A stretch of DNA of 64,000 bases. It comes from G11 sp947167445 (GTDB taxonomy: Bacteria > Bacillota > Clostridia > Lachnospirales > Lachnospiraceae). The notes beneath the pieces are model-generated. The model saw only the letters and a list, made by a program, of their open reading frames with translations, did no database searches and was not told where the DNA came from. Of the stretch, positions 17,329 through 26,855 are shown one piece after another (positions within the stretch are counted from its first letter, which is position 1; every line of letters starts with the position of its first letter). The translations under genes and the position numbers were made by a program. The stretch is taken from contig CAMVID010000016.1 of the NCBI GenBank assembly GCA_947167445.1, forward strand, positions 1 to 64,000. Direction: 5' to 3'.

Positions 17329-18498
17329 TTAATTCACTATTCTTCTGACCCCAATGACCGGCTTAAAGGTACAGGTGCCGATCTTGATTCCGCCTGAAGG
17401 GGTGGAGGCGTGTACCATCTGTCCGTTGCCGATGTAAATGCCTACATGGCCGGGCATACAGATGATGTCGCCGGGCTGGGCGTTGGCGTAGTCAACAGCG
17501 GTACCGCAGGTGGTCTGCGCCGAAGAGCTTCGGGGAATTGAATATCCGAAGTCAGCGTATACTCTGTAGGTGAAGCCTGAACAGTCGGCACCCTGAGTAA
17601 GGCTTGTTCCGCCGTGTACATAAGGGTTGCCCACAAACTGGCAGGCGTAGGTTGCTATCTGTTTACCAAGTTCAGAGCCTGTTGCGTTGGTGATGATTGT
17701 TGCTGTGGTCTGACCCACATTTCCGGATGCAGCGGCTTTCTTTGCTGCCTCGGCTGCAAGGCGCTTACGCTCCTCTTCCTGAAGCTGTGAAATCTTCTTC
17801 TGGTCTGCAGCAATCTGATCTTTGAGAGCCTGAGCACGCTTTCTTGACTCCGCAATCTGTGCGGCATAGTCGGCGGCCTGGGCTTTCTTCTGCTCTATAA
17901 GTTCATCAAGTATTGCCTTCTGGTCATTGAGGGCTGCCTTCTGATCTTCCAGTTCAGCCTTCTCATTTTCCAGAGCAATCTTAAGCTCTTCAACCTTCTT
18001 GGTAATTTCCTGAAACTCTTCTAGTTTCTTTCTGTCGTATTCGTAAATCTGCTCTACGTACTCAGCCTTGTTAAGAAGCTCCGACATGCTCTTCGCACTG
18101 ATAAGAAGGGATAAATAGTTGGTTTCTCCCATCTCATACATGTACTGGATACGGATTTTCATGGCTTCGTACTGCTCTATCTCGGTGGCCTTGGCCTCGT
18201 CATACTCGGCCTGGGCTTCAGCAATCTCACCGACCTTAACCTCTATCTGGTCTTCCAAAACGGCGATATCCGTCATAAGGTTAAGTATCTCTGAATCCAA
18301 GTCGGCAATCTCTTGCTCTAAGGCCTCTGCCTCCGATTGAAGGCCGGATAAATTGCTGTTCTCGGCGTTTAACTTATTCTGTTTGTCAGTCATGCCCTTC
18401 TGGATTTCCGCGATGGATGAGGCGTTAACAGGCAGGCTATAGCCCACCAATACTGCCACACCAACCACAAAGCCCAGAAGTCTTCTGAATCTCGCCAA
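17329..18498 (-). CDS. NlpC/P60 peptidoglycan hydrolase with coiled-coil domain (CwlO/PcsB-like)
   Basis: Secreted cell-wall endopeptidase of 389 residues. The signal peptide (about 1-27, ending VNA) is followed by a long Glu/Lys/Ala-rich coiled coil (about 30-250) and a C-terminal NlpC/P60 domain with the catalytic Cys in GADCSGFTYRVY, His in PGHVGIYIG and a third polar His in MVHAST. Coiled-coil fusions of this type are kept inactive until engaged by FtsEX or similar partners; that is family knowledge. Translation starts at TTG preceded by GGAGG; the first ATG downstream would lose the signal peptide, so TTG is well supported. Confidence 0.93.
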   Translation of the reverse strand: MARFRRLLGFVVGVAVLVGYSLPVNASSIAEIQKGMTDKQNKLNAENSNLSGLQSEAEALEQEIADLDSEILNLMTDIAVLEDQIEVKVGEIAEAQAEYDEAKATEIEQYEAMKIRIQYMYEMGETNYLSLLISAKSMSELLNKAEYVEQIYEYDRKKLEEFQEITKKVEELKIALENEKAELEDQKAALNDQKAILDELIEQKKAQAADYAAQIAESRKRAQALKDQIAADQKKISQLQEEERKRLAAEAAKKAAASGNVGQTTATIITNATGSELGKQIATYACQFVGNPYVHGGTSLTQGADCSGFTYRVYADFGYSIPRSSSAQTTCGTAVDYANAQPGDIICMPGHVGIYIGNGQMVHASTPSGGIKIGTCTFKPVIGVRRIVN

Positions 18499-18526
18499 GG
18501 CTGGCCTCCAAGGTTATAAGTATAGA

Positions 18527-19918
18527 TTAGAGCTCGCAGTTTTTAACAGTACGAGGGAAAGGAAGGACGTCACGGATGTTGCCCATTCCTGTCAAATACA
18601 TTACACAACGCTCGAAGCCGAGTCCGAAACCTGCGTGACGAACGCTGCCGTACTTACGAAGATCAAGGTAGAAGTCGTAGTCTGCCTTGTTGAGGCCGCA
18701 CTCTTCCATTCTCTTCTCAAGTAACTCAAGGTTGTCCTCTCTCTGGCTTCCGCCGATGATTTCACCGATTCCGGGAACCAGGCAGTCCATAGCGGCAACG
18801 GTCTTTCCGTCGGGGTTAAGCTTCATGTAGAAAGCCTTAATCTCCTTGGGATAATCTGTAACGAATACGGGGCGCTTGAATTCCTTCTCTGTAAGGAATC
18901 TCTCGTGCTCGGTCTGCAGATCGCAGCCCCATGATACCTTGTACTCGAACTCGTCGTTGTGCTTCTCGAGAATCTTGATTGCGTCTGTGTATGTTACGCG
19001 GCCAAAATCAGAGTTAACCACATGGTTAAGTCTCTCAATAAGGCCCTTGTCAATAAAGTTGTTGAAGAATGCCATCTCCTCGGGAGCGTTCTCAAGAACG
19101 TATCTAATTACGTACTTAAGCATTGCCTCAGCAAGGATCATGTCATCTGTAAGGTCTGCGAAGCAGATCTCGGGCTCAATCATCCAGAACTCAGCAGCGT
19201 GACGAGTTGTGTTACTATTCTCTGCACGGAATGTGGGTCCGAAGGTGTATACATTCTTGAAGGCAAAAGCGAAGGTCTCTACGTTAAGCTGACCGGATAC
19301 TGTAAGGTTGGTGGGCTTGCAGAAGAAATCCTGTGAGTAATCTACGCTTCCGTCGTCGTTCTTGGGAAGGTTGTTCATATCAAGGGTTGTTACCTGGAAC
19401 ATCTCACCTGCACCCTCACAGTCACTGGATGTGATAAGGGGTGTGTGCACATAAACGAAACCTCTCTCCATAAAGAAGGAGTGAATAGCGTAGGCAATGA
19501 GAGAACGAACTCTGAATACTGCCTGGAAGGTGTTGGTTCTTGCACGAAGATGAGGCATAGTTCTTAAGAACTCAAGGGTATGTCTCTTGGGCTGAAGAGG
19601 ATAATCGGGGGTTGAAGGTCCCTCAACAAGCACCTCTTTTGCCTGAATCTCGAAGGGCTGCTTAGCCTCGGGTGTAGCTACAAGCTCACCCTTTACAACA
19701 ACTGCAGCACCAACGTTAAGTTTTGTAATCTCATCGAAGTTTGCAAGTGTATCGTGATAAACCACCTGTAAAGGCTCGAAAAATGTTCCGTCATTAATTA
19801 CAAGGAATCCAAACTGCTTGGAGTCACGGTTGGTTCTGATCCAGCCGCCTACTGTAATTTCTTTTCCGATATATTTGTCTCTTTCCCTGAATAGGTCTCT
19901 GATATCTGTAAGGTCCAT
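18527..19918 (-). CDS. asnS: Asparaginyl-tRNA synthetase
   Basis: Class IIb synthetase charging tRNA-Asn, 463 residues, full length. The N-terminal OB anticodon-binding fold (ITVGGWIRTNRDSKQFGFL) is followed by class II motif 2 (PTFRAENSNTTRHAAEFWMIEPE) and motif 3 (GLGFERCVMYL). The FWMIEPE sequence and the motif 3 region favour AsnRS over AspRS. The ATG follows AAGGAG. It is 17 bp downstream of the FKBP-type lipoprotein gene, so the two are probably cotranscribed. Confidence 0.97.
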   Translation of the reverse strand: MDLTDIRDLFRERDKYIGKEITVGGWIRTNRDSKQFGFLVINDGTFFEPLQVVYHDTLANFDEITKLNVGAAVVVKGELVATPEAKQPFEIQAKEVLVEGPSTPDYPLQPKRHTLEFLRTMPHLRARTNTFQAVFRVRSLIAYAIHSFFMERGFVYVHTPLITSSDCEGAGEMFQVTTLDMNNLPKNDDGSVDYSQDFFCKPTNLTVSGQLNVETFAFAFKNVYTFGPTFRAENSNTTRHAAEFWMIEPEICFADLTDDMILAEAMLKYVIRYVLENAPEEMAFFNNFIDKGLIERLNHVVNSDFGRVTYTDAIKILEKHNDEFEYKVSWGCDLQTEHERFLTEKEFKRPVFVTDYPKEIKAFYMKLNPDGKTVAAMDCLVPGIGEIIGGSQREDNLELLEKRMEECGLNKADYDFYLDLRKYGSVRHAGFGLGFERCVMYLTGMGNIRDVLPFPRTVKNCEL

Positions 19919-19935
19919 TGTATTTCTCCTTTATA

Positions 19936-21015
19936 TTACTTAGCAGGTACTGCTTTGTTGTTGCTTGTTAAATATGTAATTACATCATCGAAAAGAAAGA
20001 AGTCTCTGTACTGTTCCTTTGTCATATCTTCTGTGATGATGTCGTCCGCGCTTTCAAAACCGTTTTCCTTGGCATACTTTGCAAGTCTTACATCCAAAGC
20101 GGCATCGTCAAGCTTAAGTCCTTCCTCTGCTGCAACTGCACGGAATACCAAATCCTGCTTTGCATACATAAGACTTAACTCCTCAATCATTGTTGCCGCA
20201 TCGGTTCCGTAGAGCATCTGTGCTACGGTATCCTTGTCGTATCCGTAAGCTGTGTAAGCTTCAAGCTGCTTGTCTACGGTTAATTTGTATCTGTCAATCA
20301 AATCCTGAGGAATCTCTCCAAAGGTTGCATTATTTATAACTGCCTCGACTATATTATTCTCAATCTCAGCATCCACATTGGTCTGCATCTGTGCAAGCAT
20401 ATCGTTTCTGATGGAATCCTTTAACTCATCAACAGTCTTGTAATCCCAATCAAGAAGAGCAACTACCTCATCGCTCATTTCAGGAACAATATAGAATACT
20501 TCGCAGGTAAAAACTGCCTCTTTGCCTGCAAGGTCTTCTGCGCTGTAATTCTCGGGGAATGTAACAACCACATCCACTGTCTCTCCGGGCATTGCGCCGA
20601 TTAACTGATCTTCGAATCCGGGGATAAATGTGCCTGAACCGATCTCAAGCATGTATCCTGCGGAGGTTCCGCCATCAAAAGCAACTCCGTCAATCTTTCC
20701 CTCATATGAAAGATAAACCTTATCGCCCTCTTCAACTGCTCTGTCCTTAATACCTACCTCTTCGGTAATGTACTTGGTAAACTCCTGAAGGGCATATGCC
20801 TCAACATCCTCTTCAGCCACAAAAGGCTCTGTGTAAGTAACCTCAAGGCCCTTGTATTCGCCAAGAGTAACTGCGGGTTCAATCTCAACAACCTGAACCG
20901 CCTCTGTAGGTTCGGGAGTGGGAGCGGGTTCAATAACTTCCTCTTCCTTGCCACATGCCATAAGTGCCATAGCTAAAAGTGCTACAGCCAGTACCAATGC
21001 TAATCTTTTTTTCAT
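19936..21015 (-). CDS. FKBP-type peptidyl-prolyl isomerase lipoprotein, trigger-factor-like
   Basis: 359-residue lipoprotein: signal peptide with lipobox MALMAC, a short Pro/Glu linker, an FKBP domain at about 90-180 (GDKVYLSYEGKIDGVAFDGG, GSGTFIPGFEDQLIGAMPGE) and a helical C-terminal half like the trigger factor chaperone arm. It would fold exported proteins on the outer face of the membrane. It lacks the ribosome-binding N-terminal domain of true Tig, so it should not be named tig. Start choice: ATG here, with a GTG four codons upstream as the alternative. Confidence 0.9.
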   Translation of the reverse strand: MKKRLALVLAVALLAMALMACGKEEEVIEPAPTPEPTEAVQVVEIEPAVTLGEYKGLEVTYTEPFVAEEDVEAYALQEFTKYITEEVGIKDRAVEEGDKVYLSYEGKIDGVAFDGGTSAGYMLEIGSGTFIPGFEDQLIGAMPGETVDVVVTFPENYSAEDLAGKEAVFTCEVFYIVPEMSDEVVALLDWDYKTVDELKDSIRNDMLAQMQTNVDAEIENNIVEAVINNATFGEIPQDLIDRYKLTVDKQLEAYTAYGYDKDTVAQMLYGTDAATMIEELSLMYAKQDLVFRAVAAEEGLKLDDAALDVRLAKYAKENGFESADDIITEDMTKEQYRDFFLFDDVITYLTSNNKAVPAK

Positions 21016-21101
21016 AATTTTTCTCACTCTCTAAAACTGAAACATCAAAAAAATATTCACATTTCTTTATACCACAAATTCGGGCATTTCTCCACTAAAA
21101 C

Positions 21102-22574
21102 TTACAATAGCGGTGAGAAAAGCCTGCAAATCTGCTCTCTCATTCTGAAGGGCAGGGATCTGGCTGCGTAGTGGTCGGAAGTAATAAGGGTGGAATTCTC
21201 CACATCCTTCTCGAAATACTTACGCATCTCCACTGCCTTCTCCTCGTCGTAGACGATGGCGTTAACCTCGAAGTTAAGGGCGAAGGAGCGGATGTCCATG
21301 TTGGCTGTACCATAGCAAAAAGCTTTGTCATCTACTATCATGCCCTTGGCGTGAAGGAATCCCGCGTCGTAGGTGTAGCACTTGGCTCCCGCCATAACAA
21401 GGTCTCCAACATATGAGTAGGTTGCCCAGTAAACAAAAGGATGGTCCGGCTTACAGGGAATCATGACATTGACCTCAACCCCTGATTTGATGGCAATATA
21501 CAAAGCCGTCAAAAGCGACTCATCGGGGATAAAGTAGGGGGTCTGTATATAGATACTCTTCTTTGCCTTATTTATAAGTCTTACATAGTTATTCTTGATG
21601 TTCTGCTCAAGGGAATCGGGGCCAGACGTGATAATCTGAACCTCGGAATAATCCCTGACTCCTGATTCCACATTTTCAAAGTATTTGTCGGTTTCGAAAA
21701 GATTCTCGTGAGCGGCATAGTTCCAGTCAAGGATGAACCGAAGCTGCAATCCCGTTACGGCACTTCCCACAATTCGAAGATGGGTGTCTCTCCAGTGGCC
21801 GAACTTCTCATCCTTGTCTATATATTCTTTGCCTATGTTGAAGCCGCCGACGTATCCGATCTTATTGTCGATAACCACGATTTTACGATGGTTACGGTAG
21901 TTGACTCGGATGTTGATACGCCTGAAGATCGCAGGGAAAAATTCGGCAGTCTTAATGCCATAAGAATTAAGTTCCCTCCAGAATTTATGCTTAACACTTC
22001 TGCATCCCATGGCATCAAAAAGGATTCTTACCTCAACGCCCTCGGCAGCTTTCTTCTTAAGTTCCTCAAGGATGCTTAAGAAAAGCTCATCCTTTTTAAT
22101 AATGTAATATTCGATGTGAATGGACTTCTTTGCAGCTTTAATATCCTCTATAAGTCTGTCAAACTTGGTGCGACCGTCGGTGAAAATATCTATATCGTTG
22201 TCATCGCTAAGGACACTTCCCTGGGTCTCAAGGTTAAACATAACCTGGTCCGCAAAGCCCGACAATTTGGGCGCAATAAGCTCAACATCAGCGTGCTTAA
22301 GCATATACTCCTGCTGTCTGATGGCCTTGTTGATCCGGTCTTCAATTCCCTTGGTGACGAAGATCTTACGCTTGTGCATATCGGAACCGACGAGAAGATA
22401 GAAGATAAATCCCAGAATCGGAACGAAATAAAGTACAAGAAGCCAAGCCCACACGGACTTGGGATCACGTCTCTGGAAAAACACGATAATTATGGCAAAA
22501 ATAAGGTTAATCCATACCAGGTTTTCCCAAATGAAGATTGCTGCTGTTTTTACTCCACTCAAAAATGTTTCCAT
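21102..22574 (-). CDS. cls: Cardiolipin synthase
   Basis: 490-residue membrane phospholipase-D-superfamily enzyme that joins two phosphatidylglycerol molecules. Two N-terminal TM helices, then two HxK(x)4D motifs: HRKIVVID with GGFNIGKEYID near residue 230, and HAKGMIVDD with GTANMDIRSF near 405. The start lacks a Shine-Dalgarno sequence: TATACT lies only eight bases before the ATG, so the mRNA may be leaderless or start a few bases upstream. It is divergent from the small membrane protein gene at 22674. Confidence 0.95.
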   Translation of the reverse strand: METFLSGVKTAAIFIWENLVWINLIFAIIIVFFQRRDPKSVWAWLLVLYFVPILGFIFYLLVGSDMHKRKIFVTKGIEDRINKAIRQQEYMLKHADVELIAPKLSGFADQVMFNLETQGSVLSDDNDIDIFTDGRTKFDRLIEDIKAAKKSIHIEYYIIKKDELFLSILEELKKKAAEGVEVRILFDAMGCRSVKHKFWRELNSYGIKTAEFFPAIFRRINIRVNYRNHRKIVVIDNKIGYVGGFNIGKEYIDKDEKFGHWRDTHLRIVGSAVTGLQLRFILDWNYAAHENLFETDKYFENVESGVRDYSEVQIITSGPDSLEQNIKNNYVRLINKAKKSIYIQTPYFIPDESLLTALYIAIKSGVEVNVMIPCKPDHPFVYWATYSYVGDLVMAGAKCYTYDAGFLHAKGMIVDDKAFCYGTANMDIRSFALNFEVNAIVYDEEKAVEMRKYFEKDVENSTLITSDHYAARSLPFRMREQICRLFSPLL

Positions 22575-22673
22575 GGTATATAGTATAACGCAAAATGTTG
22601 ATTATTGATATAAATGATGATAAAATACCCTTTGTGACGCGTAGGTGTCTATTGAAATACGGAGGATATATTT

Positions 22674-23150
22674 GTGAGTACATTTACTATTGTTATGATT
22701 GTCATCGCGGCCGTTTTACTCGTAGGCGTGATTGTTTTATATTTTCTCGGCAAGAAGGCTCAGAAGAGACAGGAAGCACAGCAGGCTCAGATTGATGCAG
22801 CAAAGCAGTCTGTATCAATGCTTATAATCGATAAGAAGAGAATGAAAATCAAGGAATCCGGTCTTCCTCAGATGGTTATCGACCAGACTCCAAAGCTTTT
22901 AAGAGGCAGCAAGCTTCCCATTGTCAAAGCCAAGGTTGGTCCCCAGATTCTTTCTCTTGTGTGCGATGAGAAGATTTTCGATTCCATCCCTGTAAAGAAG
23001 GAAGTTAAGGCTTCTGTCAGCGGTATTTACATTACTGAGGTTAAGGGACTTCACGGCAAGGCTGTTCAGGCCGAAGTTAAGAAGAAAAGCAAATTCAAAG
23101 CCTTCGTTGAGAAGATGCAGGAGAAGGCCGGCGCTAAGCCTATTAAGTAA
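22674..23150 (+). CDS. Single-pass membrane protein of unknown function
   Basis: 158 residues. One N-terminal TM helix (about 4-26) precedes a basic cytoplasmic segment rich in Lys, Gln and Ala, then a beta-rich domain with VVKKEV/ITEVKGLHGKAV-type strands and a Lys-rich C-terminus. GTG start with a strong GGAGG eight bases upstream. It is convergent with the DUF1934 gene, with only five bases between stop codons. I do not recognise a family; the even Lys distribution and lack of catalytic motifs suggest a structural or envelope-associated role. Confidence 0.8.
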   Translation: MSTFTIVMIVIAAVLLVGVIVLYFLGKKAQKRQEAQQAQIDAAKQSVSMLIIDKKRMKIKESGLPQMVIDQTPKLLRGSKLPIVKAKVGPQILSLVCDEKIFDSIPVKKEVKASVSGIYITEVKGLHGKAVQAEVKKKSKFKAFVEKMQEKAGAKPIK

Positions 23151-23155
23151 AAGCG

Positions 23156-23578
23156 CTATTTCTCCTCTACTTTGAAGACCAAAGTAGCGTCGGAATTAAC
23201 ATTTCCGTCCACATAAAGTTTGTATTTAAGGGCTCCCTCGATGAGCCCTTTTTCTATGGTCTGAAGGTTTACATAATATTCCGAAGTGTGGGTCTTAACA
23301 GGCAAAGAACCAAAGGGCGTTCTGTACATGGTCTCATGTACCATATCAGGCTCAAAGGTAAGCTCCGTGGTGATTTCGCCGGATCTTCTGACCTTTAAAC
23401 TTTTCTCATCAAATGTAAGACGAAGGTCTGTTACCACACCTTCGTTTACTTCTTTGGCAAGGACATAGTGCAGCCCATCTTTATAGAAATAGCTGCCCTC
23501 ATGTCTTGTCTCCAATGTATTTTCTTCGTCATCCGCTAAATGCAGGCCCTTAATTGTAAGGGTTATATCCTTTTTCAT
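23156..23578 (-). CDS. DUF1934 domain protein (YwiB-like)
   Basis: 140-residue small beta-barrel protein matching the DUF1934 pattern (lipocalin-like strands, RRSGEITTELTFE, YRTPFGSLPVKTHT, a C-terminal YxLYVDG). Its function is not known in the family, though genes of this type often sit with cell-wall or tRNA-synthetase genes. The ATG shares its A with the TGA stop of murI (TTGATG) and follows GAGGAG, so it is translationally coupled as the last gene of the ispE operon. Confidence 0.85.
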   Translation of the reverse strand: MKKDITLTIKGLHLADDEENTLETRHEGSYFYKDGLHYVLAKEVNEGVVTDLRLTFDEKSLKVRRSGEITTELTFEPDMVHETMYRTPFGSLPVKTHTSEYYVNLQTIEKGLIEGALKYKLYVDGNVNSDATLVFKVEEK

Positions 23579-24405
23579 CAATACTCCTCGATGTTGATGG
23601 TTTTGGCGGAAAGAATTCCGTACTTGATTATTGTGTTGGCAAAGGTCTTAAACTTGTCAGCGGCATCACTTACATAGAAACTGTACTGCTGCTCTCCAAG
23701 AGCCGGCCTTGTTTCGTTAAGGAGATTGTTGGATTCTAACACACGTTCCAGTTCCTTGGCGGTTTCGTAGGCAGGGTTAACAAGGGTTACACTCTCTCCC
23801 ATGACTTTGCCTATGGTCTTTCTGATCAAGGGATAGTGGGTACATCCAAGAATCAGTGTGTCAATGTCGATATCTATAAGCTCTGCCAGATATCTTCTTG
23901 CGATTTCCTCGGTGACAGGGTCCTCAAGAAGGCCCTCTTCAACCAAAGGCACGAATAAGGGGCAGGGCTTACTGTAAATCTTTACGTCGCCCCCCAGGTT
24001 TGTGATGTAGGTATCGTAAAGGTGGCTTGCGATGGTTCCCTCTGTGGCGATTACACCGATTTTGCCGTTCTTGGTGGCTTCCGTTGCCGCCTTGGCGCCG
24101 GGCTTAACTACACCTACCGCAGGAATTGTAAGCTCCTTCTCGATTTCGTCAAGGGCGTAGGCTGATGCGGTGTTACAGGCCACAACCAATGCCTTGATGT
24201 CATGCTCCAAAAGGAATCTTACTATCTGCTTGGAATACCTTGTAACTGTTTCCTTAGACTTGCTTCCGTAGGGAACTCTGGCGGTATCTCCGAAATATAT
24301 GATTCTTTCGTTGGGGAGTTGTCGCATTATTTCTCTTGCTACAGTCAGTCCCCCGACGCCGGAATCGAAAACGCCGATGGGCGCATTTACGTCTTTGTTA
24401 CTCAT
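23578..24405 (-). CDS. murI: Glutamate racemase
   Basis: Converts L-Glu to D-Glu for peptidoglycan, 275 residues. Catalytic Cys pair in VVACNTASAYA and ILGCTHYPL, with the N-terminal IGVFDSGVGGLTV and YFGDTARVPYG signatures. The chosen ATG follows GAGGAAG and overlaps the gntR stop by eight bases (ATGAGTAA); an ATG six codons upstream is a weaker alternative. Sits in an ispE-gntR-murI-DUF1934 operon. Confidence 0.96.
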   Translation of the reverse strand: MSNKDVNAPIGVFDSGVGGLTVAREIMRQLPNERIIYFGDTARVPYGSKSKETVTRYSKQIVRFLLEHDIKALVVACNTASAYALDEIEKELTIPAVGVVKPGAKAATEATKNGKIGVIATEGTIASHLYDTYITNLGGDVKIYSKPCPLFVPLVEEGLLEDPVTEEIARRYLAELIDIDIDTLILGCTHYPLIRKTIGKVMGESVTLVNPAYETAKELERVLESNNLLNETRPALGEQQYSFYVSDAADKFKTFANTIIKYGILSAKTINIEEY

Positions 24406-25102
24406 GTTTCTTCCTCGATTCATGTTCCCTGTGGTTAAGGTTTATCTGCTTAAGGATTGAAATCTCCTGATTGTCGATGTGAACCCCTGCAGATCTGGCA
24501 GCTGCAGCCTTATCCCTGTTTCTGATGGCACTTATAATCTCCTCATGCTCCTTGACAAGGTTAGAATGCTGGCTCTCATCCTTGATGTACTCGAATCGAT
24601 ATCTGTACATCTGCTCGGAAAGGTTGTTGATCAGGGTAATCAGTCTGTCATTGTTTGTAGCTCCGATAATTATGTCGTGGAAAGCCACGTCCGCTGCGGC
24701 AATTATTTTCGCATCTTTGGTTTCCGTCGCTTTTTCAAAATCCACACCCGCCTTCTCAAGGGCTTCGATTCCCTCGTCGGTGATTCTCTCACAGGCCAAT
24801 TCTGCGCACAGAATATCAAGGGATCGTCTGACCTCCAAAACGTCCTTAAGGCTCTTCTCGGAAATCTCCGCAACCTCAGCCCCGCGCCTTGGCATCATTA
24901 TCACAAGTCCCTCTAATTCAAGTTTACGTATTGCTTCTCTTATGGGGGTTCTGCTGACTCCCAGTCTGTTGGCCAGATGAATCTCCATAAGTCTCTCTCC
25001 GGGCTTAAGTTCTCCCGTGAGAATGGCCTGTCTTAAGGTCTTAAAGACCACGTCCCGAAGCGGTAAATAGTCATCAATTGGAATTGACAGATTATCCTGC
25101 AT
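24398..25102 (-). CDS. GntR-family regulator, FadR subgroup
   Basis: 234 residues with an N-terminal winged helix (LRQAILTGELKPGERLMEIHLANRLGVSRTPIREAIRKLE in outline) and an all-helical FCD effector domain. Metal-binding FCD residues of the DxxxH/H/H type appear in VAFHDIIIG and VKEHEEII. Ligands in this group are usually organic acids; the effector here is unknown. It lies between ispE and murI and overlaps murI, so it probably reads as part of the operon and may regulate targets elsewhere. Confidence 0.93.
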   Translation of the reverse strand: MQDNLSIPIDDYLPLRDVVFKTLRQAILTGELKPGERLMEIHLANRLGVSRTPIREAIRKLELEGLVIMMPRRGAEVAEISEKSLKDVLEVRRSLDILCAELACERITDEGIEALEKAGVDFEKATETKDAKIIAAADVAFHDIIIGATNNDRLITLINNLSEQMYRYRFEYIKDESQHSNLVKEHEEIISAIRNRDKAAAARSAGVHIDNQEISILKQINLNHREHESRKKHE

Positions 25103-25123
25103 TTAATCCTCCCCTCTTGTCTT

Positions 25124-25987
25124 CTAGGGTGTTACAAAAGTTGTAAGGGCTACGTCCTTTGCGAGGCCGCTGTTTTTTATAATGCCAAAGCATTCCGCCG
25201 CCCTTCTTTGATCGTAGAAAATTCCGAATACTGTAGGGCCTGAACCGCTCATTAAAGCGTTCTCTGCGCCGTGTTCCTTCATCAGCTGTTTAATGTCATC
25301 TATTACAGGGAACTTCCTTATAGTTACATTCTCAAGTACATTTCCCATTCTCTCGATTACTCCGTCAAGGTCGTGGCGGACAATGGCTTTAGTCATGCCG
25401 TCAACATCAGGATGAGCCTTTAATTCCTTCACATTAAGGGCTGTATACACTTCCTTGGTGGAAACCGCAATGTCAGGTTTCGCAATAAGGATTGTGGCGC
25501 CTGGAGCCTCGGGCAAGGGTGTTAACTTCTCGCCGATTCCCTCTGCCAAAGCGGTGCCGCCTTTAATGCAGTAGGGTACATCTGCTCCGATCTTCACTCC
25601 AAGGTCACATAATTCATCCTTTGTTTTGCCAAGGTTATATAACTCATTCATTCCCATCATTACCGCAGCGGCATCACTGCTTCCCCCGGCAAGTCCTGCT
25701 GCCACGGGGATTGATTTCTTAAGGGAAATCTTCACTCCACCTTTGATATCATAGGTGTCTATCATTAACTTTGCTGCCTTGTAGGCAAGATTGCTTTCGT
25801 CTGTTGGAAGGTCTGCCCCGTTTATGGAAAGGCTTATTCCCTCATCCTGCTTTCTTAAGGTCACATCATCACAAAGGCCGATGGTCTGCATGATCATGGA
25901 AACCTCGTGATAACCGTCCTCTCTCTTGCCTAGAACATCCAGACAAAGATTGATCTTGGCGTAGGCTTTTCGTTTAATAATGTCCAT
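25124..25987 (-). CDS. ispE: 4-diphosphocytidyl-2-C-methyl-D-erythritol kinase
   Basis: GHMP kinase of the non-mevalonate isoprenoid pathway, 287 residues. N-terminal RKAYAKINLCLDVLGKREDGYHE, the ATP loop PVAAGLAGGSSDAAAV and the late MSGSGPTVFG motif are all present. The ATG follows GGGGGAGA; an upstream in-frame ATG fourteen codons away adds an unlikely extension. The pathway choice (MEP) fits a Lachnospiraceae genome. Confidence 0.96.
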   Translation of the reverse strand: MDIIKRKAYAKINLCLDVLGKREDGYHEVSMIMQTIGLCDDVTLRKQDEGISLSINGADLPTDESNLAYKAAKLMIDTYDIKGGVKISLKKSIPVAAGLAGGSSDAAAVMMGMNELYNLGKTKDELCDLGVKIGADVPYCIKGGTALAEGIGEKLTPLPEAPGATILIAKPDIAVSTKEVYTALNVKELKAHPDVDGMTKAIVRHDLDGVIERMGNVLENVTIRKFPVIDDIKQLMKEHGAENALMSGSGPTVFGIFYDQRRAAECFGIIKNSGLAKDVALTTFVTP

Positions 25988-26079
25988 TTGCTGTATCTCC
26001 CCCTTTGGGGATGCTTTGGTATCTTGCATCCTGTATACAATCTTTGTACTAAATTATATACAATCCGGGGGCAAAAAAC

Positions 26080-26107
26080 AAGGCAACAGACTTTCGCCTG
26101 CTGCCTT
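26080..26107 (-). terminator. Intrinsic terminator of the 26133-26753 gene
   Basis: Hairpin with arms AAGGCA-a-CAG and CTG-c-TGCCTT, followed on the minus strand by a run of six T residues. It stands between this gene and ispE, so the two are separate units. Confidence 0.75.
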
Positions 26108-26132
26108 AGTTTATCCTGTTTACTTGTTTTCT

Positions 26133-26753
26133 TTATGCTTCAGCCTGTTCAGGTTTATTGATAAGCTCGTCGAACTTCTTCAAAACCGCGTCGTATGTAC
26201 GCTTAGAAATATCGGGAAGTTCTCCGCCCCAGGTCTTCTCGGCCTGTTTGAAACCTTTCTTAAAGCCATCCAGCATCTTATTTAATTGTTCGGGGTCATC
26301 CCCTGCCAAAGCCTTTGCGAAATCGATAATCCTGTCTGATGTCTGCTCAACACCCCAGTAACCGTCCTCGGCAATGTCAGCTTCAGCCTGTGCTTTGGTT
26401 GCGGGATCAACCGTGAAATTGCCCTCTCTCAAAAATGCCCAAATATCGTTGGCATTTCCGTAAGTATTGGCCTGCTTGGACATCAGCTGCTCAACCAGTG
26501 CCTTAAACTGAGCTACTCTTGCATCAGCGTCAGCCTGGAGTTTGGCAACCAAGTCAGGATCGGCAATCTTATTCTTATTGCCTGCCGGCTTCTCAGCAAC
26601 TGCTTCCTTAGTTGAAGGCTCGTAAACCACGCCGGCTTCTTCTTTAGCCTTGGTGATGTCGGCTGCTTCGGATTTCGCAGTCGGTGCCTTCTTAGCTTCA
26701 GCAGTATATGTGCTGTAGCTGTTCACCGCACTTGTAATTCCGTTTACACTCAT
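26133..26753 (-). CDS. Conserved protein of unknown function with a disordered N-terminal half
   Basis: 206 residues, no signal peptide or membrane helix. The first 80 are Ala/Lys/Glu-rich and probably disordered; the rest is helical and contains the block DGYWGVEQTSDRIIDFAKAL and DGFKKGFKQAEKTWGGELPDIS. I believe this Trp/Gly-containing helical block recurs in other bacteria but cannot name the family. Reading starts at MSVNG, after a ribosome-site-like GAGAGAGG; nine extra codons upstream are possible. Own terminator at 26080. Confidence 0.8.
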   Translation of the reverse strand: MSVNGITSAVNSYSTYTAEAKKAPTAKSEAADITKAKEEAGVVYEPSTKEAVAEKPAGNKNKIADPDLVAKLQADADARVAQFKALVEQLMSKQANTYGNANDIWAFLREGNFTVDPATKAQAEADIAEDGYWGVEQTSDRIIDFAKALAGDDPEQLNKMLDGFKKGFKQAEKTWGGELPDISKRTYDAVLKKFDELINKPEQAEA

Positions 26754-26855
26754 ATCTGCCTCTCTTTCCGCTCCCTCCATGGAGCATAGTCATCCGTTTC
26801 TGTATCTTATATATCGGCTTGTCAGATAATAAGTTAACCCCTATATGAAAATTTT

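Noticed and set aside
20000..21015. FKBP-type lipoprotein as trigger factor (tig)
   Set aside because: It has a lipobox and lacks the ribosome-binding domain, so it is an exported isomerase, not Tig.
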